A stretch of 64,000 bases of DNA from an uncultured Bacteroidales bacterium. GTDB taxonomy: Bacteria; Bacteroidota; Bacteroidia; Bacteroidales; P3. Below the pieces are notes generated by a model that worked only from the letters and a program-made list of their open reading frames with translations, did no database searches and was not told the DNA's origin. The DNA is taken from positions 1 to 64,000 of the forward strand of contig CAJTPR010000002.1 of NCBI GenBank assembly GCA_910578275.1, written 5' to 3'. Below are positions 34,948 to 43,460 of this stretch, piece by piece. A program made the position numbers and the translations under genes. The number at the start of each line of letters is the position of its first letter. The first letter of the stretch is position 1.

Positions 34948-34970
34948 CAAGGGAAACACTGATTTTCGCC

Positions 34971-36539
34971 ATGGCGCTGAACCTCAAACAGAATTTGTCG
35001 CAAAAGCTCTTGCAGAAGCTCTCGCCGCAGCAATTGCAGCTGATGAAGCTCATGCAGGTGACGACCATGGGACTGGAACAGCGTATCAAGGAAGAATTGC
35101 AGGAAAATCCGGCATTGGAAGAGTTTTCCGGCGGAAAGGACGACGAGATTTCCATCAACCAGCTGAAAGAAGAACCCGAAGACGGCCATTTCAACGACGA
35201 CGACAGCGCTTCCGACTCGCGGCTCGACGATCCGCAAGCAAAGAACGATTTCGACGTAAGCGACTACGTGGATTCCGAACGCGAAGACTACGCCTACAAG
35301 TTGAAATCGGACAACTACCGCGATCCCGACGACGACTACCGCGAACCCATCCGTTTCAAACAAGGGTTCCAGGAACAACTGTCCGACGAACTGGGCATGT
35401 TGCCGTTGAGTCCCGTCCAAAGGCAAATCGGGGAAGTGATCATCGGAAACCTGGATCGCGACGGTTACCTGCAACGTTCCACCGAAGCGATGGTGAACGA
35501 CTTGGCCTTCTCGTTCAATCTCATGACCACGCCCGCGGAAGTGGAAGAAGTCTTGCGACGCATACAACGTCTGGAACCTTCGGGCATCGGCGGCAGGGAC
35601 TTGCGTGAATGCCTGCTGATACAAATCCGCAACAAGATCGAGGACGCGGTGGAAAAACAGGCCGATCTCGGTTCCCTTTTCGTTTTGAAAACCGCCGGGT
35701 CGGTATTGGAAAAATGCTTCGACGCGTTCGCCAAACGACAATACGCCCGCATCGCCGAAAAACTGAAAGTGAACGAGGAAGACCTCAAGGATGCCATCGA
35801 CCTGATCAAGACCCTCGATCCCAAACCGGGCCGCAGCGGTACCGAAGCGGCGGAAAACGGCATGATGAACGTGATTCCCGACTTTTACCTGATGAACGAC
35901 GAAGGAAGGCTGCTCCTGACCGTGAACGCCAAGAACGATCCCGACTTGCGTGTCAGTCCGGCCTACGAGGAAATGCTGCTCAAATACGACCAAGAGCGGA
36001 AGAAAGGCGCGGACACGTCTGCCAGACAGGCCGAACAGACCAAGGAAGCGGCGTTCTTCGTAAAGCAGAAGATAGATTCGGCGCGGTGGTTCATGGAAAT
36101 GATACGCCAACGTCGAAACACGATGCTCCACACGATGCAAGCCATCGTGGACTTCCAGCACGATTACTTCCTGGAGGGAGACATTTCGCTTCTGAAACCC
36201 ATGCGGCTCAAGGACATCGCCCAAATCATAAAAATGGACGTTTCCACCGTGTCGCGCGTGATCAACAACAAGTACATCCAGACGCATTTCGGCATGTTCG
36301 TGGTGAAAAGCTTCTTCTCGCAGTCGATCGAGAACGAGGAGGGCGAAGAGGTTTCCACGACACAGATCAAGGATATTTTAAGACAACTCATCGAAAACGA
36401 AGACAAGACCCGTCCGCTGACCGACGACGTGCTTGCCGGACGTCTCAAGGACAATGGCTTCGCCGTGGCAAGGCGCACCGTGGCCAAATATCGCGAAGGT
36501 CTTGGCTTTCAAGTTGCCCGACTAAGAAAACAGATGTAA
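34971..36539 (+). CDS. rpoN: RNA polymerase sigma-54 factor
   Basis: A 522-residue sigma factor that recognises -24/-12 promoters and needs ATP-driven activators. Region I at the N-terminus is Gln/Leu-rich (LSPQQLQLMKLMQVTTMGLE, 18-37). A long acidic region II follows (about 50-110). The helix-turn-helix LKDIAQIIKMDVSTVSRVI lies near 402-421, and the diagnostic RpoN box ARRTVAKYRE is at 500-509. Length is normal. It starts 37 bases after the glycan locus with its own promoter, and the AsmA-like gene begins seven bases downstream, so they may be cotranscribed. Confidence 0.97.
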   Translation: MALNLKQNLSQKLLQKLSPQQLQLMKLMQVTTMGLEQRIKEELQENPALEEFSGGKDDEISINQLKEEPEDGHFNDDDSASDSRLDDPQAKNDFDVSDYVDSEREDYAYKLKSDNYRDPDDDYREPIRFKQGFQEQLSDELGMLPLSPVQRQIGEVIIGNLDRDGYLQRSTEAMVNDLAFSFNLMTTPAEVEEVLRRIQRLEPSGIGGRDLRECLLIQIRNKIEDAVEKQADLGSLFVLKTAGSVLEKCFDAFAKRQYARIAEKLKVNEEDLKDAIDLIKTLDPKPGRSGTEAAENGMMNVIPDFYLMNDEGRLLLTVNAKNDPDLRVSPAYEEMLLKYDQERKKGADTSARQAEQTKEAAFFVKQKIDSARWFMEMIRQRRNTMLHTMQAIVDFQHDYFLEGDISLLKPMRLKDIAQIIKMDVSTVSRVINNKYIQTHFGMFVVKSFFSQSIENEEGEEVSTTQIKDILRQLIENEDKTRPLTDDVLAGRLKDNGFAVARRTVAKYREGLGFQVARLRKQM

Positions 36540-36545
36540 GCAGAT

Positions 36546-39500
36546 ATGGAAACGAAAAACAAGCTTCCGCGTTGGAGAAAGGCGCTCCGTATCACCTGGA
36601 TAAGCCTGCTGGGCCTCATCGTGTCGGTATCGGGAGCGACGGCCGTCGTGATCAACTTCGTGCTTACGCCCGCCAAGGTGACGCCCCTTGTCGAAAAGAT
36701 AGCCAACGAACAACTCGACGCCCACGTACGGGTAGGCAGCGTGGACTTGACGTTCTTTTCCACCTATCCGCGCGTCGAATTGGAAGTAAAAGACGGGTTA
36801 TTGGTTTCAAAGGCATTGAAAGACAGTTGTTTCGATAAAACCGACACCTTGGTTTCGTTTAAACGGTGCCGGATAAACGTGAACCTCGGAGCCTATCTGG
36901 GAAAGAAACGACTCGTGATAAGGGAACTGACGATAGATTCGGCGAACGTCTATGTTTTCCGCGACAAGGACGGCGTGGCCAACTACGACATCTTCAAGGC
37001 CTCCCCGGATTCCGTCCGGGAAACCGACACCTCGTCGTCCGAAATTCCCGTCAAGGGCATCAGCATCAAATCATTGCACCTGAACCATGCGGACATCTGC
37101 TTCGACGACCGTTCCAACGCCATCTACGGACGGGTGGAAAACGCCGACCTGAAAGCCAAGTTGCGGTTGGGCAAGCACAAGTCGAGCGTGAAACTGGCGT
37201 TTGAAAACGACAACGTGCTTTTCTGGCAAAACGACCAGCTTCTGGTGAACAAGGTTTCGTTGGGCATCAAGACCGGCATCAAGATCCATTCCGACTCCTG
37301 TGTCTATCACCTCCAAGGGGCTCGCATCAAACTCAACGACGTAGGCTTCGGAGCAAAAGGCGATTTCAGGTTCGATACCGTCAGCCGCGAACTTTCGATG
37401 AACGTGGGCCTGGGCATGCGCACGCCCTCTCTCAAGGACGTCTTGGACATGATACCCGAAAGCATCGTGAAGAAAACCGGCTTGAATGCCGAAGGAAAAG
37501 TGGAGATGGGTTGCCGTCTGACCGGCGTGTACGGAAACGGGAAAATGCCCGAAGCGAACTTGAAAGTCAAAGTCACGAACGGGTCGGCGCATTATGCGGG
37601 CATGCCCTACGGCATCGACACGCTGACGGCCGATTTCGAGGCCTTCGTGGATTTGAACAAGCGAAAGGAATCCTTTGCCGACTTGAAGATTTTCCGTCTC
37701 AAGGCCATGGACGTGGACGTCTTTGCCAGCTGCCGCGTCAACGACCTGATTACCGATCCCAAGGCGACGTTTGCCACCACCACGGACTTGAACATGGCCA
37801 CGCTCAAAAAAATCATTCCTTTCCAAAAAGGCGTGGACATGGGCGGACGGGTGAACGTGAACCTCAAAGGCGAAGTGCGCCTGCAAGACGTCAAACGGCA
37901 GAACTTCGGAAAGATGGTGTTCAACGGCCATGTCGACATGGACCAAGTGTTCCTCAACGACACCAACAAGGATTTCCACGCCAAGGCCGACGCCTCCTTG
38001 CGTTTCAAGGGCGACCGCTACCTGGGTGCGAACCTGACGATAAACAAGATCCACTGGCGCAGCCCGGACATCAAGGCCTACATGGACACGTTGCGCGTAC
38101 GCGCCATCACCGTTCCTCCCAAGGACACCGCCACCACGCACATCATCCGCATAGGCGCCGACATACATGTCAAGAAAGTCTATGCCAAACTGTTCGACAC
38201 GCTCTTGTTCTACAACGTAAGGACAAAAGCCAAGGCCTCGGTGAAGCCGCTTGCCGAAAACCCTCGCACGGCGTTCGTCAATTTCGATTTCGAGACCGAC
38301 ACGATGGTGGCCCGCTCGGGTGCGGCAAAGGCCCGTCTGCGCAAAGCTAACATACATGTGGACCTGACCCGCTATCACGACACGCTCTGGCGCCCCAAGG
38401 CCAAGGTAGACCTGCGCCGGGCTGTGGTCGTATTGCCCCGGTTCGGCCTCCCCTTGCGCTTCAACCGGCTCAAAGGTTCCTTGGACGGCGACAACGTCCA
38501 TCTCGACCGCGCCTCCATGCGCATGGGCAACTCACGGCTCACCGTCAAGGGCGACATCGAGAAACTCTATCGCGCCTTGAAACACGACCAAACCTTGGTA
38601 GCCGACCTGACGATAAAATCCAAGATGCTGGACTGCAACCAATTGTTGAATTCACTGGCCGCACCCATGGACAGCACGGCGACGGACATCGAAAACATCT
38701 CCTCGGCAAACGAGGCCAAGGAAGACGAAATGGACGAAAACGAAGACATCGACACCTACGACACGCTAAACGCCATGTCCCTTTTCCTGGTGCCCGACAA
38801 ACTGGACATGAAACTGAGACTGGACGCCAAACGGGTAGTTTACGACCGCATGGTCTTCGACAGCATACGGGGTGTCATGGAAGTACGCAACCGTGCGATA
38901 AACCTCAGGAAACTGGACATGAAGGCCCTAGGAGCCGACATGAACCTGAGCATGGTCTATGCCACGCCCACGCCCGAAAAGGCAGATGCCGGCTGCGACC
39001 TGCGCATCGAAGGCATCCGCATAGAGAAACTGGTGCAATCGGTACCTGCCTTGGATTCGACCCTGCCCATGTTGCGTTCGTTCGAAGGCCTGGTGGATCT
39101 GGAAACCACCGTATCGACACGTATCGACACGGGCATGAACATCCTGCTGCCTACCTTGACCGGCGCCTTGCGTCTGCATGGCCAGAACCTGGTGCTCATG
39201 GACGGCGAGACCTTTGCGGAAATATCCAAGATGTTGATGTTCAAAAACAAGAAACGTAACCTCATCGACAGCATCTCGGCCGTCATCACGCTGCAAGACG
39301 GAGAAGTCACGGTATATCCCTTCATCGTGGAAATAGACCGCTACCGCGTGGGCGTAGGCGGGCGCCAAGACCTTGACATGAACTTCAACTACCATATTTC
39401 CGTGCTCAAGTCGCCGGTACCTTTCAAGCTGGGCATCAATGTGAAAGGGACACCCGACAAATTGAAGTTCGGCATCGGCAAGGCCCTGTACAAGAACTCC

Positions 39501-39665
39501 TTCACACCCGCCGAAATCCGCAAGGTGGACAGCGCGCGCCTGGATCTGGGACGTCAGATCGTCGAGCAGTTCGAAGGCTGGATGAACCGTGAGCGCCGCG
39601 TGATCCGCCGCGTGGAATTTCCCGTCGTTCCCGTACCCGCGGAAGGCGACACGACCGGAATATAG
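36546..39665 (+). CDS. AsmA family protein
   Basis: A 1039-residue protein with one N-terminal membrane anchor (about 14-40) and a long beta-rich periplasmic part. The opening FVLTPAKVTPLVEKIANEQLDAHVRVGSVDL pattern and the C-terminal AsmA-like region (GVGGRQDLDMNFNYHISVLK) are family marks. AsmA-clan proteins such as TamB and YhdP form grooves linking inner and outer membranes, and several help carry phospholipids. A highly acidic loop (about 714-738, KEDEMDENEDIDTYD) interrupts the beta pattern. The gene is followed by the tRNA-His promoter. Confidence 0.85.
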   Translation: METKNKLPRWRKALRITWISLLGLIVSVSGATAVVINFVLTPAKVTPLVEKIANEQLDAHVRVGSVDLTFFSTYPRVELEVKDGLLVSKALKDSCFDKTDTLVSFKRCRINVNLGAYLGKKRLVIRELTIDSANVYVFRDKDGVANYDIFKASPDSVRETDTSSSEIPVKGISIKSLHLNHADICFDDRSNAIYGRVENADLKAKLRLGKHKSSVKLAFENDNVLFWQNDQLLVNKVSLGIKTGIKIHSDSCVYHLQGARIKLNDVGFGAKGDFRFDTVSRELSMNVGLGMRTPSLKDVLDMIPESIVKKTGLNAEGKVEMGCRLTGVYGNGKMPEANLKVKVTNGSAHYAGMPYGIDTLTADFEAFVDLNKRKESFADLKIFRLKAMDVDVFASCRVNDLITDPKATFATTTDLNMATLKKIIPFQKGVDMGGRVNVNLKGEVRLQDVKRQNFGKMVFNGHVDMDQVFLNDTNKDFHAKADASLRFKGDRYLGANLTINKIHWRSPDIKAYMDTLRVRAITVPPKDTATTHIIRIGADIHVKKVYAKLFDTLLFYNVRTKAKASVKPLAENPRTAFVNFDFETDTMVARSGAAKARLRKANIHVDLTRYHDTLWRPKAKVDLRRAVVVLPRFGLPLRFNRLKGSLDGDNVHLDRASMRMGNSRLTVKGDIEKLYRALKHDQTLVADLTIKSKMLDCNQLLNSLAAPMDSTATDIENISSANEAKEDEMDENEDIDTYDTLNAMSLFLVPDKLDMKLRLDAKRVVYDRMVFDSIRGVMEVRNRAINLRKLDMKALGADMNLSMVYATPTPEKADAGCDLRIEGIRIEKLVQSVPALDSTLPMLRSFEGLVDLETTVSTRIDTGMNILLPTLTGALRLHGQNLVLMDGETFAEISKMLMFKNKKRNLIDSISAVITLQDGEVTVYPFIVEIDRYRVGVGGRQDLDMNFNYHISVLKSPVPFKLGINVKGTPDKLKFGIGKALYKNSFTPAEIRKVDSARLDLGRQIVEQFEGWMNRERRVIRRVEFPVVPVPAEGDTTGI

Positions 39666-39676
39666 GTATCCTCTCT

Positions 39677-39707
39677 TTTGCAAATTGAAAGACTTTGCGT
39701 AACTTTG
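39677..39707 (+). promoter_or_regulatory. tRNA-His promoter
   Basis: TTTG at 39677-39680, 19-base spacer, TAACTTTG at 39700-39707: a full consensus match. The predicted start is about 36 bases before the tRNA. Confidence 0.75.
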
Positions 39708-39749
39708 CCGCCCTGCCGAGGCGGCATGACGTGTCGCAGGGCGGCAAAT

Positions 39750-39824
39750 GGTGCATGTAGCTCAGTTGGTTAGAGCATCGGATTGTGGTTCCGAGGGTCG
39801 TGGGTTCGAATCCCATCTTGCACC
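39750..39824 (+). tRNA. tRNA-His (anticodon GTG)
   Basis: The sequence GGTGCATGTAGCTCAGTTGG starts at 39750, where the first G is the extra G-1 typical of tRNA-His, pairing with C73. The anticodon loop ATTGTGGTT gives GTG. The T-loop is GGTTCGAATCC. The acceptor stem has one apparent T-T mismatch. CCA is not encoded. Confidence 0.94.
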
Positions 39825-39834
39825 CGGAAACAAC

Positions 39835-39864
39835 AAAAAGGTCGTGTTATCACGGCCTTTTTTC
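39835..39864 (+). terminator. Terminator after tRNA-His
   Basis: AAAAGGTCGTG pairs with CACGGCCTTTT (one G-T pair) around a TTAT loop, followed by T-run. It separates tRNA-His from asnS. Confidence 0.75.
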
Positions 39865-39873
39865 GTAAAACCA

Positions 39874-39881
39874 TATCTTTG
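39874..39881 (+). promoter_or_regulatory. Probable -7 box for asnS
   Basis: TATCTTTG, a full -7 match, 44 bases before the asnS ATG. It overlaps a GTG that would otherwise give a longer protein, which argues for the downstream start. The -33 element is not clear. Confidence 0.5.
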
Positions 39882-39925
39882 TGATTCACAAATCGCCGGA
39901 CATCCGGCGCAAAGAAAGGAAGAAA

Positions 39926-41341
39926 ATGTTGAAACACGTTGAAATCAAAGGATTGGTCGGCATCTCGCTGGAAGAAGGCCAGACCAGGAGCGTAACCGTG
40001 AAAGGATGGGTGAGGACCAAGCGCGGCAACAAGAACGTCGCCTTCATCGCCCTTAACGACGGCACCTGCGTGCAAAGCCTGCAAGTGGTGGCGGAACTCA
40101 AGACGGACGAGAATCCCGGCGGTTTCGGCGAAGACTTGATGAAAAAGATAAACACGGGCGCCTGCCTGTGCGTGGAAGGCGACCTGGTAAAGTCGATGGG
40201 AAAGGGCCAGAACGTGGAGATACAGGCCAGGAACATCGAAGTGTACGGCCAGGCCGATCCCGAAACCTACCCCTTGCAGAAAAAGGGTCATTCCTTGGAA
40301 TTCCTGCGCGAAATAGCCCATTTGCGGCCGCGTACCAACACGTTCGGGTGCGTCTTGCGCCTGAGGCACGAAATGGCCTATGCCCTGCACAAGTTCTATC
40401 ACGAACGCGGTTTCGTCTACCTGCACACGCCCATCATCACCGGCAGCGACTGCGAAGGGGCGGGCGAAATGTTCCAGGTGACCACGCTCGACCTGGAAAA
40501 CCTGCCCAAAGCCGACGGAAAGACCGATTACACGAAAGACTTCTTCGGAAAGCCGACCTCGCTTACCGTTTCCGGCCAGCTGGAAGGCGAACTGGGCGCG
40601 ATGGCGCTTTCAAAGATCTATACTTTCGGCCCCACGTTCCGCGCCGAAAATTCCAACACGCCGCGCCACCTGGCCGAGTTTTGGATGAACGAACCCGAAA
40701 TGGCCTTCTACGAGATAGAAGACAACATGGACTTGGCGGAAGATTTCCTCAAGCACCTCACCGCCCACGCGCTGGAACACTGCATGGACGATTTGGCATT
40801 CCTCAACGACATGTACGACAAAGGTTTGATTTCAAGGCTCGAACATGTGCAGAAGATGAACTTCGAACGCATCACCTACACCACGGCGGTGGACGTGCTC
40901 AAATCGGCCAACGCCAAGTTCGAATATCCCGTGGAATGGGGCGTCGACCTGCAATCCGAACACGAACGCTACCTGGTCGAACAGCACTACAGGAAACCGG
41001 TCATCATCACCGATTACCCCAAAGACATCAAGGCGTTTTACATGAAACAGAACGCCGACGGGAAGACGGTACGCGGCATGGACGTGCTCTTTCCGCAGAT
41101 CGGGGAAATCATCGGCGGTTCGCAGCGTGAGGAAGACCTGGAAAAACTGCAACGCCGCATCGGCGAATGCCATATTCCCGACAAGGACATGTGGTGGTAT
41201 CTCGACACGCGTCGTTTCGGCACCGCGCCCCACAGCGGTTTCGGGCTCGGCTTCGAACGCCTGCTGCTGTTCGTCACCGGCATGACCAACATCCGCGACG
41301 TCATTCCGTTTCCGCGCTTTCCGCAGAACGCCGAATTCTGA
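39926..41341 (+). CDS. asnS: Asparaginyl-tRNA synthetase
   Basis: A 471-residue class IIb synthetase charging tRNA-Asn. An N-terminal OB-fold anticodon-binding domain covers about 1-115 (VKGWVRTKRGNKNVAFIALN). The catalytic domain has FRAENSNTPRHLAEFWMNEPEM (motif 2 region) and GFGLGFERLLLFVTGMTNIRDVIPFPR (motif 3). It was started at ATG 39926, because the upstream GTG lies in the -7 box. Having asnS implies direct charging of tRNA-Asn. It ends at a bidirectional terminator shared with era. Confidence 0.97.
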   Translation: MLKHVEIKGLVGISLEEGQTRSVTVKGWVRTKRGNKNVAFIALNDGTCVQSLQVVAELKTDENPGGFGEDLMKKINTGACLCVEGDLVKSMGKGQNVEIQARNIEVYGQADPETYPLQKKGHSLEFLREIAHLRPRTNTFGCVLRLRHEMAYALHKFYHERGFVYLHTPIITGSDCEGAGEMFQVTTLDLENLPKADGKTDYTKDFFGKPTSLTVSGQLEGELGAMALSKIYTFGPTFRAENSNTPRHLAEFWMNEPEMAFYEIEDNMDLAEDFLKHLTAHALEHCMDDLAFLNDMYDKGLISRLEHVQKMNFERITYTTAVDVLKSANAKFEYPVEWGVDLQSEHERYLVEQHYRKPVIITDYPKDIKAFYMKQNADGKTVRGMDVLFPQIGEIIGGSQREEDLEKLQRRIGECHIPDKDMWWYLDTRRFGTAPHSGFGLGFERLLLFVTGMTNIRDVIPFPRFPQNAEF

Positions 41342-41387
41342 CGATCCGATAAGGGACGCTCCGGGCCATACGGACCGGAACATGAAA

Positions 41388-41422
41388 AAAGGCCGGATTT
41401 CCGCAATGGAAATCCGGCCTTT
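41388..41422. terminator. Bidirectional terminator between asnS and era
   Basis: A perfect 15-base-pair stem (41388-41402 with 41408-41422) with a GCAAT loop, bordered by A on the left and T on the right. It serves the convergent asnS and era transcripts. Confidence 0.85.
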
Positions 41423-41458
41423 GATTCTTACGTCCCTTGCAAGGCGAAGCCGATAAGA

Positions 41459-42442
41459 TCATGCCTCGGCATCACGTTTTCGCAGACGTTCCATTTCGGC
41501 CATCAATGCCTGTTCGGCCTGTTCAGCCTGTGACGATGACGTGTCCTTTCCCGCTTGGCCGCGTTTGGACAAGTCGTAGCCGAAACGCTGCAACATACGG
41601 TCGTCGTTACGCCAGTTCTTGAGCACTTTCACGCGCAAGTCGAGGAACGTCTTCTTGCCCAGGAAGCGTTCGAATTCCTTGCGGGCGGCCGTTCCCACCC
41701 GTTTCAAGGCTTCTCCGCCCTTGCCTATCAAAATGCCCTTCTGGCTGTCCTTTTCCACGTAAATCACCGCGCAGATACGATCCAAGCCCGCCATCTCCTT
41801 GTAGGAATCGATTTCCACCTGCACCGAATAAGGAATCTCCTGCTGGTATTGCAGGAGGATATGCTTGCGTATGGTCTCGGCGGCGAAGAAGCGCATGTTC
41901 CGGTCGGAAAGTTCGTCCTTGGGATAATAAGGCGGGTTTTCCGGAAGGTGTTGCAAGATAAGCTGCACGACATGCTCGGTCTGGAACTTGTGCAAAGCCG
42001 ATATGGGAACCACTTCGGCCTTGGGGAACTTCTCTTTCCAATAAGCTACCTTCTGCAAGGCTATCTCCTGGGTAACGGTATCTATCTTGTTGACAAGTAG
42101 GATAATAGGCATCTCCCTTTTCTGCACCTGCGAAATGATTTCAGGGTTCTTGAAATCTTCGCCCACGTCGGTGATGAGAATGAACACGTCGGCCTCGTCC
42201 AGGCTGTTCTCGATGCTTTTGAGCATGCTCTCCTGCAATTTGTAGTGCGGGTTGAGGATGCCCGGCGTATCGGAAAAGACAATCTGGTAGTCGTCCCCGT
42301 TGAGGATGCCCGACACCTTTTCGCGCGTGGTCTGCGCCTTGGGCGAAGTGATGGAAAGTTCCTCGCCCAGAAGGGCGTTCATCAACGTGGATTTTCCCGC
42401 ATTGGGGTTACCGATGATACTTACGAAGCCTGCCTTATGCAT
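41459..42442 (-). CDS. era: GTPase Era
   Basis: A 327-residue GTPase needed for assembly of the 30S ribosomal subunit; it binds the 3' end of 16S rRNA. G1 is GNPNAGKS (11-18), G3 is FSDTPGI, G4 is LVNKID, and the KH RNA-binding domain is in the last third (GILIGKGGEALKRVGTAARKE). A C-terminal tail rich in Gln, Glu and Ala extends past the KH domain. It follows the LAB_N gene with a short overlap, so both are probably on one transcript. Confidence 0.97.
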   Translation of the reverse strand: MHKAGFVSIIGNPNAGKSTLMNALLGEELSITSPKAQTTREKVSGILNGDDYQIVFSDTPGILNPHYKLQESMLKSIENSLDEADVFILITDVGEDFKNPEIISQVQKREMPIILLVNKIDTVTQEIALQKVAYWKEKFPKAEVVPISALHKFQTEHVVQLILQHLPENPPYYPKDELSDRNMRFFAAETIRKHILLQYQQEIPYSVQVEIDSYKEMAGLDRICAVIYVEKDSQKGILIGKGGEALKRVGTAARKEFERFLGKKTFLDLRVKVLKNWRNDDRMLQRFGYDLSKRGQAGKDTSSSQAEQAEQALMAEMERLRKRDAEA

Positions 42443-43169
42443 TGTTTTTGATTTTAACCGATTCGATGTCCGTTCCCTTGTTTTGCCGGTGCCAGATCAT
42501 GATATTCCGCAAATAGGCCACCCAGCCGAAACTCTGACCGAGGATAATGACCGGATCGCTGCGGAAAAAACCATAGGCCATGATGGTACTGGCGCCCACG
42601 AAACTCAATATCCAGAAACCGACGGGCAAAACGGACTCGCCCCGTCGGTACGAATAGACAATCTGATAGATGAACCTCAACGTGAAGATGACCTGGCCTG
42701 CCGAACCGAACAGCAGCAACCCCGGCCCTACGTCGGGATTGCGGAAAAAGGATTGGAAGAACGTCCCCGCGTCATGCAGCACGAATCCCATGGCCACAAG
42801 CGGCGTGAGAAGGAGTCCTCCGACAAGGATGCGACGCCAGAAGACGGGAACAGGCTGCCAGATCCTTTTCCGGTTCATGTTCCACATGTAGATGTAATAA
42901 GTGATGAATTGTCCCAGAATGAGCGAAAAATCTTCACGGAACCAGCCGTAAACGGTAAGCAGGAACGCCCCCGCGATGCTCAATATCCAATAGACGTTGG
43001 GGCTTTGCACGCTTTTTTCACGTTCCGAAAGCAACCATTGAACCAACAGGCGCACCGAAAAAAGCAATTGCGCCAGGAAGCCGATGAGGTATATGCCCAC
43101 GTTTTCTTGCGTGAACATCTTGTGGAACCAATCCTGGATGCCGGTCGCCAACAATATCGAGTGAATCAT
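42435..43169 (-). CDS. Membrane protein with two lipid-A-disaccharide synthase N-terminal (LAB_N) domains
   Basis: A 244-residue multispanning protein. Two homologous halves are visible: FLAQLLFSVRLLVQWLLSER with NVYWILSIAGAFLLTVYGWF, and later SAGQVIFTLRFIYQIVYSYR with GFWILSFVGASTIMAYGFF; both end in a LGQ segment. This small domain is found fused to LpxB or alone and is linked to lipid A biosynthesis by association. No glycosyltransferase part is present. The ATG at 43169 is chosen; a GTG one codon upstream is equally possible. It overlaps era by eight bases. Confidence 0.85.
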   Translation of the reverse strand: MIHSILLATGIQDWFHKMFTQENVGIYLIGFLAQLLFSVRLLVQWLLSEREKSVQSPNVYWILSIAGAFLLTVYGWFREDFSLILGQFITYYIYMWNMNRKRIWQPVPVFWRRILVGGLLLTPLVAMGFVLHDAGTFFQSFFRNPDVGPGLLLFGSAGQVIFTLRFIYQIVYSYRRGESVLPVGFWILSFVGASTIMAYGFFRSDPVIILGQSFGWVAYLRNIMIWHRQNKGTDIESVKIKNNA

Positions 43170-43306
43170 CACGTTCTGCCTGTTATCGTTTTTTCAAAAA
43201 AGGACGTGCGCCGCCTCGGATTTCAATCCGTAGACCGCGCAAGCCGGACGCATGACACGAAACCTTCCGCTTCATGTCGGGACGGAGCCTTTCCTGAGGC
43301 CCACCT

Positions 43307-43314
43307 CAAAGATA
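43307..43314 (-). promoter_or_regulatory. Probable -7 box for the LAB_N-era unit
   Basis: TATCTTTG on the - strand is a full match, but it implies an untranslated leader of about 130 bases and has no clear -33 element. The gap between it and the gene shows no other clear feature. Confidence 0.35.
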
Positions 43315-43429
43315 GCGCATTTCGATTACTTCGGAACATTTTTCTTGAAAACAGGCCCTATCGCCGGAATACGACGACATGGTTCCCATGATACAAAAAG
43401 AACCCTCAAGCATATTATTAATAAATTTT

Positions 43430-43437
43430 TACTTTTG
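43430..43437 (+). promoter_or_regulatory. -7 box for the first TolB-like CxxCH gene
   Basis: TACTTTTG, a full TAnnTTTG match, 23 bases before the ATG. It lies in a block (TATTATTAATAAA ... CTTTTGCAA, 43414-43440) that is repeated in front of the DUF6057-like gene. Confidence 0.55.
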
Positions 43438-43460
43438 CAACCACAAGACATCGCAAGGGA

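Noticed and set aside
34485..36287. A 600-codon - frame opposite rpoN
   Set aside because: Antisense to sigma-54 with no family resemblance.
43183..43275. A 30-codon - frame (starting MKRKVSCHAS) in the leader of the LAB_N gene
   Set aside because: It could be a leader peptide, but there is no family match, no clear ribosome-binding site and no conservation information.
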